Below, piece by piece: positions 15,180 through 23,807 of a stretch of 47,973 nucleotides of DNA. Every line of letters starts with the position of its first letter. Position 1 is the stretch's first letter. This DNA is from an uncultured Desulfomicrobium sp. Lineage in GTDB: Bacteria > Desulfobacterota > Desulfovibrionia > Desulfovibrionales > Desulfomicrobiaceae. The notes beneath the pieces are model-generated. The model saw nothing but the letters and a program-made list of their open reading frames with translations. It did not search any database and was not told where the DNA came from. The stretch is from NCBI GenBank assembly GCA_937872685.1, contig CALMTS010000224.1, positions 1 to 47,973 on the forward strand, in the 5' to 3' direction. Position numbers and translations under genes: made by a program.

Positions 15180-16205
15180 ATGTTTTTCAGCAAACTTTTC
15201 GGTTTTCTCGGCAAGAATCTTGCCATGGACCTGGGGACGGCCAACACGCTCCTTTATTCGCCCAAGGACGGGATCGTGCTCAACGAGCCGTCGGTGGTCG
15301 CCCTCGACGTCCGCAATGACTCCATCCTGGCCGTGGGGCGCGAGGCCAAGGAATACCTCGGCCGCACGCCCGACCGCATCAGGGCCGTGCGGCCGCTCAA
15401 AGACGGCGTCATCGCCGACTTCGAGGTGACCAAGGCCATGATCTCCTACTTCATCCGCAAGGTCATCACCGGCATGCGCATCGTCAAGCCGCGCATGGTC
15501 ATCTGCGTGCCGGCCGGCATCACCCAGGTCGAGAAGCGGGCCGTGGTCGAATCGGCCCTGCAGGCCGGGGCGCGCGAGGTGAAGCTCATCGAGGAGCCCA
15601 TGGCCGCGGCCATCGGCGCGGGGCTGCCCATTCACGAGCCGCGTGGCAACATGGTCGTGGACATCGGCGGCGGCACCACGGAAGTGGCGGTTATCTCCCT
15701 CTCGGCCGTGGCCTACTCCGAGTCCGTGCGCATCGCCGGCGACGAGATCAACGACGCCATCCAGCGCTATGTGCAGGACGAGTTCCAGCTCCTGATCGGC
15801 GAGAACATGGCCGAGGCCGCCAAGATCCACATCGCTTCGGCCGTCCCGCTGCCCGAGCCCCTGCAGTATCGCGTGGCCGGCAAGAATCTGGTGGACGGCA
15901 ACCCCAAGTCAGTGGTGCTGAACGATTCGCACGTGCGGGAGGCCATCAAGGAGCCTGTGGCCGCCATCGTCGCCGCCGTGCGCCGGGCTCTTGAGAAGAC
16001 ACCGCCCGAACTTGTGGCGGACATCGCCACCAACGGCCTTTTACTGGCCGGCGGCGGAGCGCTTTTGAAGGGACTGGACAAGCTCATCACGCAGCAGAGC
16101 GCCCTCATGGTCCACATCGATGACGACCCCCTGACCACGGTAGTGCGGGGGACGGGCCGGTCCCTGGAGGATGAGGCGACCTTTTCGAAGGTCTACATCA
16201 ACTAG
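15180..16205 (+). CDS. mreB: Rod-shape actin homologue MreB
   Basis: MreB polymerises under the inner membrane and directs the elongasome. The 341-residue protein has the actin-fold motifs phosphate 1 (LAMDLGTANTLLY), phosphate 2 (VVDIGGGTTEVAV) and adenosine (GLLLAGGGALLKGL). The N-terminal MFFSKLFGFLGK is amphipathic and should bind the membrane. Length is normal. No mreC, mreD, rodA or pbp2 follows: the next gene is convergent, so this mreB is detached from the usual shape cluster and paired with the GAF gene. The stop TAG shares the palindrome CTAG (16202-16205) with the stop of the convergent Nudix gene. Confidence 0.95.
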   Translation: MFFSKLFGFLGKNLAMDLGTANTLLYSPKDGIVLNEPSVVALDVRNDSILAVGREAKEYLGRTPDRIRAVRPLKDGVIADFEVTKAMISYFIRKVITGMRIVKPRMVICVPAGITQVEKRAVVESALQAGAREVKLIEEPMAAAIGAGLPIHEPRGNMVVDIGGGTTEVAVISLSAVAYSESVRIAGDEINDAIQRYVQDEFQLLIGENMAEAAKIHIASAVPLPEPLQYRVAGKNLVDGNPKSVVLNDSHVREAIKEPVAAIVAAVRRALEKTPPELVADIATNGLLLAGGGALLKGLDKLITQQSALMVHIDDDPLTTVVRGTGRSLEDEATFSKVYIN

Positions 16206-16732
16206 CCGTCCCGTTCGTGCAGGCGGGTTGCCCACACGGTGTGCAGGTCCGGGGTGAGCTGGTCCGGGTAGGAGGAGACAAGGGCGCCGAGTTCGTCCCG
16301 GTCCACGAAGAGGAGTTCGAGATCCCGGGCCAGGGCCAGGGCGGCCTGGTCCGGCAGGTCCATCCCGAATATTTCGACGACCTCGTTGCCGGTGCCGGCA
16401 CCGGCAACGAGGGTGCGCATGTGCCGCAGGCTGTCCCCGAGGTCGGCCGCGGCCGGGGGAAGGCGCCGTTCTGCGGCTTCCTCGGCGGCCTCGCCCGCCC
16501 CGACATGGCCGCTGCCCGTCACGTCCCACCTCCCCGGGAAGAGGGGGTGGTCCACCGGGAGCCTGCGCAGGACGAGCCGTCCCCGGCGGTCCTTGAGCAG
16601 CAGGATGACCCCGCGGTGCCTGAGCGCTTGGAGGTGGACCTGTTCCGGGTGCATGACGGCCAGGGGCCTGTTGTTCTCGTCCACCACGAAGATCCGATCG
16701 GGATCAGTTTCCATCGACATGAGCACCCGCAC
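16202..16732 (-). CDS. Nudix-fold protein with degenerate Nudix box
   Basis: The 176-residue protein looks like the IPP-isomerase/YfcD branch of Nudix proteins (FVVDENNRPLAVMHPEQVHL near the start, then FPGRWDVTGSGHVGAGE). The Nudix box should read GX5EX7REUXEEXGU. Here GHVGAGE is intact, but the helix that carries the catalytic glutamates reads ERRLPPAAADLG, so the REUxEE glutamates are lost. Pyrophosphohydrolase activity is therefore doubtful; binding or a changed reaction is possible. The start is ambiguous among GTG 16732, GTG 16726, ATG 16720 and ATG 16714. It is divergent from the acetyltransferase gene and convergent on mreB. Confidence 0.8.
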   Translation of the reverse strand: MRVLMSMETDPDRIFVVDENNRPLAVMHPEQVHLQALRHRGVILLLKDRRGRLVLRRLPVDHPLFPGRWDVTGSGHVGAGEAAEEAAERRLPPAAADLGDSLRHMRTLVAGAGTGNEVVEIFGMDLPDQAALALARDLELLFVDRDELGALVSSYPDQLTPDLHTVWATRLHERDG

Positions 16733-16751
16733 GTATTCTTAAGGATTGGTT

Positions 16752-17216
16752 GTGACGCATGATTTTGGACCGACAATGCGCCTGCTCGGCCCAAAGGACG
16801 CACAGGCCCTGGCTGACCTGGAAGCGGCGGTCTTCGACGACCCGTGGGACGCAGAGAAATTTTCGGGCCTGCTGGGGAAGGATCGTTTTTTTGCCGCCGG
16901 AGCATTTGACGGTCAGGCCCTGTGCGCTTACCTGACGGCCTACAACTTGGCCGGGGAACTTGAAATAGTCAACGTGGCCGTGGCCTCGGCCCTGCGCGGG
17001 AGGGGCATCGGCCGCGAGCTGCTCCGTTTCTGCCTGCGCCAGTCGCGTCTGCTGGGAGTCAACCGCGTCGTGCTGGAGGTGCGCAGCGGCAATACGCCGG
17101 CACGCGCCCTCTACGCGGGCTGCGGCTTCACGCAGGCCGGGCTGCGCAGACGCTACTATGCCGACAGCGGCGAGGACGCCCTGATCCTGGAGTGGACGGC
17201 GGACGGCACGGGCTGA
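16752..17216 (+). CDS. rimI: GNAT acetyltransferase, RimI-like
   Basis: A 154-residue GNAT protein starting [20 protein letters not shown]. The acetyl-CoA loop reads [17 protein letters not shown] (the Q/RxxGxG/A pattern as RGRGIG), followed by [19 protein letters not shown], the RimI-type motif for N-terminal alanine acetylation of ribosomal protein S18. The GTG at 16752 is chosen because AAGGA (16741-16745) lies six bases upstream; the in-frame TTG at 16746 touches that site. The rimI name is a likely but unproven assignment, since many GNAT proteins share these motifs. Confidence 0.85.
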   Translation: MTHDFGPTMRLLGPKDAQALADLEAAVFDDPWDAEKFSGLLGKDRFFAAGAFDGQALCAYLTAYNLAGELEIVNVAVASALRGRGIGRELLRFCLRQSRLLGVNRVVLEVRSGNTPARALYAGCGFTQAGLRRRYYADSGEDALILEWTADGTG

Positions 17217-17292
17217 CCCTGCCGCTCCCGTCGCAACATGCGCACGGCATTTCCGTCCGGCGCCAACGAAACTCAACGCAAGGAGAACCCTG

Positions 17293-17778
17293 ATGATAGT
17301 CATGGAAACGTCCATGGGGACGATGAAGATCGAACTGTTCGAGGACAAGGCCCCCCTGACCTGCGAGAACTTTCTGAATTACGTGCGCGACGGGTTCTAC
17401 GACGGCACCATCTTTCACCGCGTCATCCCGAATTTCGTGCTGCAGGGCGGGGGCATGACCGAGACCATGCGCGAGAAGCAGACGGGCAAGCCCATCAAGA
17501 ACGAGGCCGACAACGGCCTGAAGAACGTGCGCGGCTCCTTGTCCATGGCCCGTACCCAGGCCGTGGACAGCGCCACGTCGCAGTTCTTCATCAACCTCCG
17601 CGACAACGCCTTCCTGGACCACGGGGCCCGGGACTTCGGCTACGCCGTCTTCGCCCGCGTGGTGGAAGGCATGGACGTCATGGACGCCATCGCGGCCGTG
17701 CCCACGGGCAACTTCGGTTTTCACCAGGACGTGCCCAAGGAACCGGTGATCATCACGCGCATGGCCGTCGAGGAGTAG
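17293..17778 (+). CDS. ppiB: Cyclophilin-type peptidyl-prolyl isomerase
   Basis: A 161-residue cytoplasmic cyclophilin with no signal peptide. Active-site segments are visible: [14 protein letters not shown] (containing the catalytic Arg), [19 protein letters not shown] and the C-terminal [14 protein letters not shown]. It speeds proline cis-trans isomerisation in folding proteins. An AAGGAG lies 7 bases before ATG 17293. It is followed after 3 bases by the YheT-type hydrolase, whose ribosome site lies inside the end of this gene. Confidence 0.95.
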   Translation: MIVMETSMGTMKIELFEDKAPLTCENFLNYVRDGFYDGTIFHRVIPNFVLQGGGMTETMREKQTGKPIKNEADNGLKNVRGSLSMARTQAVDSATSQFFINLRDNAFLDHGARDFGYAVFARVVEGMDVMDAIAAVPTGNFGFHQDVPKEPVIITRMAVEE

Positions 17779-17781
17779 GCC

Positions 17782-18768
17782 GTGGTGCGGCTACGGTCCG
17801 CGTTCCCTTTTTCCAGCGGCCACGTGCAGACCATCTACCCGTTCGTGCTCCGGCCCCGGCCCGATGTGCCCTATGACCGGCAGCGGCTGGAGACCTCGGA
17901 CGGGGATTTCGTGGACCTGGACTGGTCGCGGGGAAGGGGAGACAGGCTCGTGGTCGTCCTGCACGGCCTGGAAGGGCACTCGCGCAGCAAGTATGTTCTG
18001 GGAATGGCCAGGGCCGCCCGGCTCCAGGGACTGGACGTCCTGGCCATGAACCACCGCAGCTGCGGCGGGGAGCTCAACCGCAAGCCGACCATGTACCACT
18101 CCGGCTGGACCCGTGACCTGCACGAAGTCCTGCTCATGGTCGAGGCCCTGGGCCGGTATCAGAGCGTCGATCTGGTAGGGTTCAGCCTGGGGGCGAACGT
18201 GGTCCTGAAATACCTCGGCGAGGATCCTTCACGCATTCCGTCAATCGTGCGCAGGGCCGTGGCCCTGTCCGTTCCCTGCGATCTGGAGGATGCCTCCAGG
18301 GCCTTGGGGCGCCCGCAGTGCGCCATCTACATGCGGTACCTGCTTGACCTGCTGCGAAAGAAGATTATCCGGAAGAGTCGGCTTTTTCCCGGGCTGTTCG
18401 ACCTCGCGGGCATCCAGGGGTTGAAAAATTTCCGCCAGTTCGACGACAGGTTCACGGCCCCCATGCACGGGTTCCGCGACGCCCTGGACTACTGGCGGCG
18501 TTCCAGTTCGCGGCAGTTCCTGGACAGGATAGAGCGCCCGACATGCATCATCAACGCCGCGAACGACCCTTTTCTCGGACCGCAGTGTTACCCGGTCGGG
18601 GAAGCCCGGAATAACGATTCCCTGTCCCTGATCATGCCGGAAACAGGTGGCCATGTGGGTTTCGTAGGGTGCGGTGTCCCCGGGTGGATGTATTGGTCCG
18701 AGTGGATGACCATGCGTTTTTTGCACGACCCGCAGTGCCCAGAAGTGCAAAATTGTGTTGTAAGATGA
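17782..18768 (+). CDS. yheT: YheT-type alpha/beta hydrolase
   Basis: A 328-residue alpha/beta hydrolase of the YheT/ABHD1-3 family. The start region FPFSSGHVQTIYPFVLRPRP is the typical 'hlQTi' lead. The oxyanion-side motif is VVVLHGLEGHSRSKYV, the nucleophile elbow is VGFSLGANV, and the acid and base fit NDPFLGP and GGHVGFVG. The natural substrate is unknown for the family. The start is GTG 17782, with AGGAG (17771-17775) six bases upstream inside the ppiB 3' end. A short palindrome followed by five T residues lies just after the gene. Confidence 0.9.
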   Translation: MVRLRSAFPFSSGHVQTIYPFVLRPRPDVPYDRQRLETSDGDFVDLDWSRGRGDRLVVVLHGLEGHSRSKYVLGMARAARLQGLDVLAMNHRSCGGELNRKPTMYHSGWTRDLHEVLLMVEALGRYQSVDLVGFSLGANVVLKYLGEDPSRIPSIVRRAVALSVPCDLEDASRALGRPQCAIYMRYLLDLLRKKIIRKSRLFPGLFDLAGIQGLKNFRQFDDRFTAPMHGFRDALDYWRRSSSRQFLDRIERPTCIINAANDPFLGPQCYPVGEARNNDSLSLIMPETGGHVGFVGCGVPGWMYWSEWMTMRFLHDPQCPEVQNCVVR

Positions 18769-18775
18769 TGTATGT

Positions 18776-18796
18776 CATGCACATGTGCATGTTTTT
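18776..18796 (+). promoter_or_regulatory. 16-base perfect palindrome followed by T5 (operator or weak terminator)
   Basis: CATGCACATGTGCATG at 18776-18791 is its own reverse complement and is followed by TTTTT. As RNA it could fold as a 6-base-pair stem with a CATG loop, a weak terminator for yheT. As DNA it has the form of a dimeric-regulator operator upstream of degP. A second inverted repeat, CGCGT-CTGT-ACGCG, lies at 18798-18811, seven bases on. Confidence 0.45.
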
Positions 18797-18904
18797 GCGC
18801 GTCTGTACGCGAATGTGTCACCTCATTTTTCACGTATAGCGGTCGTCCGGAGGCCTGGCACGGTCGATGCTTGCGGCTTCCTTGAAGCAACGGAGGTTTT
18901 TTTC

Positions 18905-20332
18905 ATGAAATATGCGATTCGTTCCCTTGTGTTTTTGTTGATGTTTGTCGCCTCGGCATCGCTGGCCGCCCAGTTGCCGGATTTCACAGACCTGGCCGAG
19001 ACGTCCGGCCGGGCGGTGGTGAACATCAGCACGGTCAAGATCGTCAAGAGTCAGCCTAACATGCAGCCGTTTTTCCGCCAGGGACCCCGTGGTCAGCAGC
19101 CTTTCGGCGATTTTTTCGACCAGTTCGAGCGTTTCTTCGGCGAGCAGGGACGCAGGGCGCCCCGTGAACAGCGCTCCCTGGGTTCTGGCTTCGTCATCTC
19201 CCCCGACGGCTACATCGTGACCAACAACCACGTCGTGGACGGCGCCGATTCCATCAAGGTCAATCTGCGCGCCGACGGGAACGGAGAGGTTTCATATGAC
19301 GCCGAGGTCATCGGCACAGACAAGGAAACTGACCTGGCCCTGCTCAAAATCAAGGCCGACGTGTCCCTGCCATACCTCGCCTTCGGCGACTCCGACGCAC
19401 TCAAGGTCGGCCAGTGGGTCATGGCCATCGGCAACCCCTTCGGCCTGGACCACACCGTCACGGCCGGCATCGTCAGCGCCAAGGGGCGGGCCATCGGCGC
19501 GGGGCCCTATGACAACTTCATCCAGACCGACGCCTCCATCAATCCCGGCAACAGCGGTGGTCCTCTTCTCAACCTCGAAGGCCAGGTCATCGGCATCAAC
19601 ACGGCCATCATCGCCTCGGGCCAGGGCATCGGCTTCGCCATCCCCAGCCGCTTGGCCAGGCAGGTCATCGATCAGTTGAAGGAATACAAGACAGTGAAGC
19701 GCGGATGGCTCGGCGTGTCCATCCAGGATGTGGACGCCAACTCCGCCAAGGCCCTGGACCTGAAGGAGGCCAAGGGCGCTCTCGTTTCCTCGGTCACGCC
19801 GGGCGACCCGGCCGACAAGGCCGGCATCAAGGCCGGGGATGTCATCACCGCCCTTGACGGAGTGAGCATTGACGACGCAAGCGACCTGACCCGCAAGATC
19901 GGCGATCTCTTGCCCGGGCAGAAGGTGCAGGTGAACGTGTGGCGCAACGGCAAGAACGTGAAGCTTTCCCTCGTCCTTGGCGAGCGCAACGCGGACAAGG
20001 TGGCCCAGGCCCAGCCGGGCGGCGGCGCTCCCGAGGCCCCGAGCGAAGGCGCTCTGGGTCTGAGCGTGCGGCCCGTGACCGAGGACGAGGCCAAGGCTCT
20101 GGAACTCGGCAAGACCACCGGCCTGCTGGTGGTGGAGGTCGAGGATGGGTCTCCCGCGGCGCAGAACGGCATCGCTCCCGGCGACGTCATTCTTGAAGCC
20201 AACGGAAAGGCTTTGAACGCGGCCAAGGATCTGCAGGACGTCATCACCGGAGACGCCAAGGAGAAGGGCGTGGTGATGCTTCTGGTCAAGCGGCAGGGCC
20301 GCAACGTGTTCCGCACCATCCCCCTGTCATGA
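18905..20332 (+). CDS. degP: DegP/HtrA-family periplasmic serine protease and chaperone
   Basis: The 475-residue precursor has a signal peptide (about residues 1-22, MKYAIRSLVFLLMFVASASL then AAQ). The trypsin-like domain carries H109 (TNNHVVDGAD), D143 (KETDLALLK) and S217 (NPGNSGGPL). Two PDZ domains follow at about residues 260-350 and 380-470, so it is of the DegP/DegQ/MucD type rather than one-PDZ DegS. A Q-linker loop (about 50-90, rich in Phe, Gln and Arg) is typical. It degrades or refolds misfolded envelope proteins. The ATG at 18905 follows GGAGG with a suitable spacer and starts exactly at the signal peptide. Upstream inverted repeats may regulate it, and a strong terminator follows. 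Confidence 0.96.
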   Translation: MKYAIRSLVFLLMFVASASLAAQLPDFTDLAETSGRAVVNISTVKIVKSQPNMQPFFRQGPRGQQPFGDFFDQFERFFGEQGRRAPREQRSLGSGFVISPDGYIVTNNHVVDGADSIKVNLRADGNGEVSYDAEVIGTDKETDLALLKIKADVSLPYLAFGDSDALKVGQWVMAIGNPFGLDHTVTAGIVSAKGRAIGAGPYDNFIQTDASINPGNSGGPLLNLEGQVIGINTAIIASGQGIGFAIPSRLARQVIDQLKEYKTVKRGWLGVSIQDVDANSAKALDLKEAKGALVSSVTPGDPADKAGIKAGDVITALDGVSIDDASDLTRKIGDLLPGQKVQVNVWRNGKNVKLSLVLGERNADKVAQAQPGGGAPEAPSEGALGLSVRPVTEDEAKALELGKTTGLLVVEVEDGSPAAQNGIAPGDVILEANGKALNAAKDLQDVITGDAKEKGVVMLLVKRQGRNVFRTIPLS

Positions 20333-20334
20333 AC

Positions 20335-20359
20335 AAGCGCCCGAAAGGGCGCTTTTTTT
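20335..20359 (+). terminator. Rho-independent terminator after degP
   Basis: A perfect 8-base-pair stem AAGCGCCC / GGGCGCTT with a GAAA tetraloop (20343-20346) is followed by a T run to 20359. It begins 3 bases after the degP stop and ends 13 bases before the ispE ATG, so ispE must have another promoter or depend on read-through. Confidence 0.92.
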
Positions 20360-20371
20360 GCGAGGACAAGC

Positions 20372-21256
20372 ATGTCCCATGAACTCAGGGCGGGCTGCAA
20401 GGTCAACCTTTATCTGGACATCGTCGGGGTGCGGGAGGATGGCTATCACGAGATCGAAAGCCTCTTCTACCCGCTCCCCGCGCCGTTCGACGTCCTGACC
20501 GTCTCGGAGGGTGGCGAAGGGTTGCGCCTGAGTTGCTCGGATCCTTCCCTGGCCGCGGGCGAAAACATCCTGGCCCGCGCCTATGAACGATTCGCGGCGG
20601 CTACGGGCTTCATGCCCGGACTGTCCCTGCACCTTGAAAAGGGCATCCCCATGGGAGCCGGCCTGGGCGGCGGCAGCAGCGATGCGGCGACGCTTCTGAA
20701 ATGGCTGAACGCCGCGGCCGGGGCCCTGGCCCTGGGCGAGGACGAGCTGTCGTCGCTGGCCCTGTCCCTTGGTGCGGACGTCCCTTTCTTCCTCGCCAAC
20801 GTCCCGGCCTGGGTCACGGGCATCGGTGAGCGGCTCGAGCCTGTGGACATGGACCTTGGCGGCTACGTGATACTTGTGGTCTGCCCTGCGGTGCACGTCA
20901 ACACGGCGTGGGCCTACAGGCGCTATGACGAGATGCTGGCCGAGGGACTGGTGCGACCAAGAAAAGAGTTGACACTGAATTTTAGCCCTATTAAGAATCT
21001 TTGCTTCACGAAACCGCCCGAGCTGTGGAATGGATTTGAGAAAGTTGTTTTTCAAGAATTTCCAGTGCTTTACGGTATCAAAGAGCTGATTCTGGATGGT
21101 TATGCCGATGCATGTGTCATGAGCGGCAGCGGTTCCAGCTTCGTGGCTCTTTTTTCGTCTTCCGAAAGCGCCGATCGCTGCGCCCTGAAACTGCGGTCCC
21201 TTGGGCATGCCTGTCATGTCGTTTCTCTCGGAAGGCCTGCGAAGCCGGCTTCGTGA
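20372..21256 (+). CDS. ispE: 4-diphosphocytidyl-2-C-methyl-D-erythritol kinase
   Basis: IspE phosphorylates CDP-methylerythritol with ATP in the MEP isoprenoid pathway. The 294-residue GHMP kinase shows the Lys of AGCKVNLYLDI, the ATP loop PMGAGLGGGSSDAA (residues 93-106), the Asp of LGADVPFFL and the C-terminal MSGSGSSFVALF. An AGGA precedes ATG 20372. From about 20950 to 21110 the base composition becomes clearly AT-rich with rarer codons, although the frame stays intact. tRNA-Gln and prs follow downstream on the same strand. Confidence 0.94.
   Translation: MSHELRAGCKVNLYLDIVGVREDGYHEIESLFYPLPAPFDVLTVSEGGEGLRLSCSDPSLAAGENILARAYERFAAATGFMPGLSLHLEKGIPMGAGLGGGSSDAATLLKWLNAAAGALALGEDELSSLALSLGADVPFFLANVPAWVTGIGERLEPVDMDLGGYVILVVCPAVHVNTAWAYRRYDEMLAEGLVRPRKELTLNFSPIKNLCFTKPPELWNGFEKVVFQEFPVLYGIKELILDGYADACVMSGSGSSFVALFSSSESADRCALKLRSLGHACHVVSLGRPAKPAS
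20969..20998 (+). promoter_or_regulatory. Possible internal promoter in ispE
   Basis: A perfect -35 TTGACA at 20969-20974 is followed after 18 bases by AAGAAT (20993-20998), four of six matches to TATAAT. It sits in the AT-rich patch of ispE. It could drive the tRNA-Gln/prs region about 350 bases on, but the -10 is imperfect and the distance long. Confidence 0.25.
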
Positions 21257-21349
21257 CGGATTCTTGGCCGGGCTGCGGGTCCATAAACCTGGCGGTCTTT
21301 TTGTTTTACTTGGGGAAGCCAACGGCTCAAGAGGCCGGGCGACCTGTGT

Positions 21350-21425
21350 TGGGGCGTCGCCAAGCTGGCAAGGCAACGGATTTTGGTTCCGTCATCCGGA
21401 GGTTCGAATCCTCCCGCCCCAGCCA
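21350..21425 (+). tRNA. tRNA-Gln (anticodon TTG), CCA encoded
   Basis: A complete 76-base tRNA. The acceptor stem TGGGGCG pairs with CGCCCCA, with discriminator G and an encoded CCA (21423-21425). The anticodon arm is ACGGA-TTTTGGT-TCCGT, so the anticodon is TTG, reading CAA and, by wobble, CAG. The T arm is GGAGG-TTCGAAT-CCTCC. It lies 93 bases after ispE and 21 bases before prs, so a joint transcript with prs is likely. Confidence 0.97.
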
Positions 21426-21446
21426 AATACTTTTGAAGGAAAGACT

Positions 21447-22391
<945 letters not shown>

Positions 22392-22441
22392 GCTTGTTCG
22401 GAAGCGACGTATTTTTTAGTTGATGAATAAAGGAGAAAAGC

Positions 22442-23032
22442 ATGTCTGAAGTCACAAGTTTACAGCTGACGCAGCGCGAGGAAAGGGGCAAAGGTCCGTG
22501 CGCCCGCCTGCGTTCCAATGGTTTGGTTCCCGGCGTATTCTACAATTCGAAGGGTGAAAACATCTCCTTTACTGTAGATAATATGGCTTTGGGCAAGGCT
22601 TTCGAAAAGGTTCGCTATTCGAAGATGATCGAACTGCAGATCAATGTCGACGGCCAGGTCGAGAAGCGCAACGCCCTGTTCAAGAAGCTGGTCACCCACC
22701 CGGTCAAGCGTCGCTACGATCATGTGGATTTCATCGGCATCGATCTGGACAAGGAAGTTCAGGTTACCATTCCCGTCGAGACCGTCGGTCGCGCCAAGGG
22801 CGTCGTCCTGGGCGGCAAGCTCGAAATCCTGCAGGAGCGCGTCATGGTGCGCTGCCTTCCGACCATCATCCCGGACAGCGTAGTCGTCGACGTGACGGAA
22901 CTGGACATCGCCGAGAAGGTGTTCGTCGAGCAGTTGATCCTGCCCGAAGGGGTCAAGGCCGTCTACGACCGCAACTATCCCGTTCTCGCCATCCAGACCG
23001 CCCGCGGGGCCAAGACGGGCGAGGAAGAATAA
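22442..23032 (+). CDS. rplY: 50S ribosomal protein L25 (Ctc form)
   Basis: The 196-residue protein has the L25 5S-rRNA-binding domain at about residues 1-95 (LTQREERGKGPCARLRSNG, VPGVFYN, HPVKRRYDHVDFIGI) and a C-terminal TL5/Ctc beta domain. It is the longer Ctc form, not the 94-residue enterobacterial form. An AAAGGAG precedes the ATG. The order prs-rplY-pth is common in many bacteria and suggests co-transcription. A hairpin follows the gene. Confidence 0.95.
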   Translation: MSEVTSLQLTQREERGKGPCARLRSNGLVPGVFYNSKGENISFTVDNMALGKAFEKVRYSKMIELQINVDGQVEKRNALFKKLVTHPVKRRYDHVDFIGIDLDKEVQVTIPVETVGRAKGVVLGGKLEILQERVMVRCLPTIIPDSVVVDVTELDIAEKVFVEQLILPEGVKAVYDRNYPVLAIQTARGAKTGEEE

Positions 23033-23044
23033 TCGGTTCTTTCC

Positions 23045-23070
23045 AAAGGCCCTGCCCCGGCAGGGCCTTT
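23045..23070 (+). terminator. Hairpin after rplY
   Basis: A perfect 10-base-pair inverted repeat AAAGGCCCTG / CAGGGCCTTT with a CCCCGG loop starts 13 bases after the rplY stop. The T tract is only the TTT of the stem, so termination may be partial and leave some read-through into pth. Confidence 0.75.
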
Positions 23071-23113
23071 GTTCCCTTCTTCCCTGTCCATCCCCTTACT
23101 CTGACGGTTTCCC

Positions 23114-23710
23114 ATGACATACGACGGCTTGATTGTCGGTCTGGGCAACCCGGGCCCCAAGTACGCCCGGACCCGGCATAATTTCGGTTTTCTGCTCGCG
23201 GATCGCCTTGTCTCCCATTGGTCCGGCCAGCCCGGTACTTCGTGCGAGAGTCGCGGCGTCCGGTCCAAGGCGGAACTGTGGGACGTGAGCGAGGACTATG
23301 GTGCGCGACGCTGGATGGTGGTCAAACCGCAGACGTTCATGAACCTGAGCGGCCAGGCCGTAGGGGAGTTCTGCCGCAAGAACGGCATCGCCCCGGAAAG
23401 GGTTCTCGTGCTTCACGACGAACTGGATCTGCCTCTGGGCACGGTGCGGTTCAAGTTTTCCGGGGGGCTTGCCGGGCATAACGGGCTCAAGTCCGTAGCC
23501 GCCCATCTCGGCACCAGGGATTTTGCCCGGCTACGGCTGGGCATCGGGAGGCCGGAAGGTCCCGAGGCCATGGCCGATTACGTACTCAGGCCGTTTCCGC
23601 CTGTCGAATGGGATCTGGTCGGGCCTGTTCTCGATACGGCTCTGGATGCCGTACTGCGCTATTGCCATGACGGCATCGATGCCGCCACGGCTCATCTTCA
23701 TACGCGCTGA
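23114..23710 (+). CDS. pth: Peptidyl-tRNA hydrolase
   Basis: Pth releases peptides from peptidyl-tRNA dropped from ribosomes. The 198-residue protein shows LIVGLGNPGPKYARTRHNFG with N12 and the catalytic H22, then KPQTFMNLSG, D102 in VLHDELDLPLG and N123 in AGHNGLKS. All the known active-site residues are present. The ribosome site is weak. It follows rplY and its hairpin; carD has its own likely promoter downstream. Confidence 0.95.
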   Translation: MTYDGLIVGLGNPGPKYARTRHNFGFLLADRLVSHWSGQPGTSCESRGVRSKAELWDVSEDYGARRWMVVKPQTFMNLSGQAVGEFCRKNGIAPERVLVLHDELDLPLGTVRFKFSGGLAGHNGLKSVAAHLGTRDFARLRLGIGRPEGPEAMADYVLRPFPPVEWDLVGPVLDTALDAVLRYCHDGIDAATAHLHTR

Positions 23711-23735
23711 CCCTGTTCGACATCTGAGCTCTTAG

Positions 23736-23764
23736 TGGACGCCGTACTTATTTTGCGCTATCAT
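23736..23764 (+). promoter_or_regulatory. Candidate sigma-70 promoter for carD
   Basis: TGGACG (23736-23741) and TATCAT (23759-23764) are separated by 17 bases, four of six and five of six matches to consensus. The predicted start of transcription is about 40 bases before the carD ribosome site. This is pattern recognition only. Confidence 0.4.
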
Positions 23765-23807
23765 TTTTTTTCCATGCAGTCCGATTTTGTTTTTCTGGAG
23801 GTCGCTT

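Noticed and set aside
14067-15830. 587-codon minus-strand frame opposite the GAF gene and mreB
   Set aside because: It overlaps two recognised genes in full and shows only shadow-like composition.
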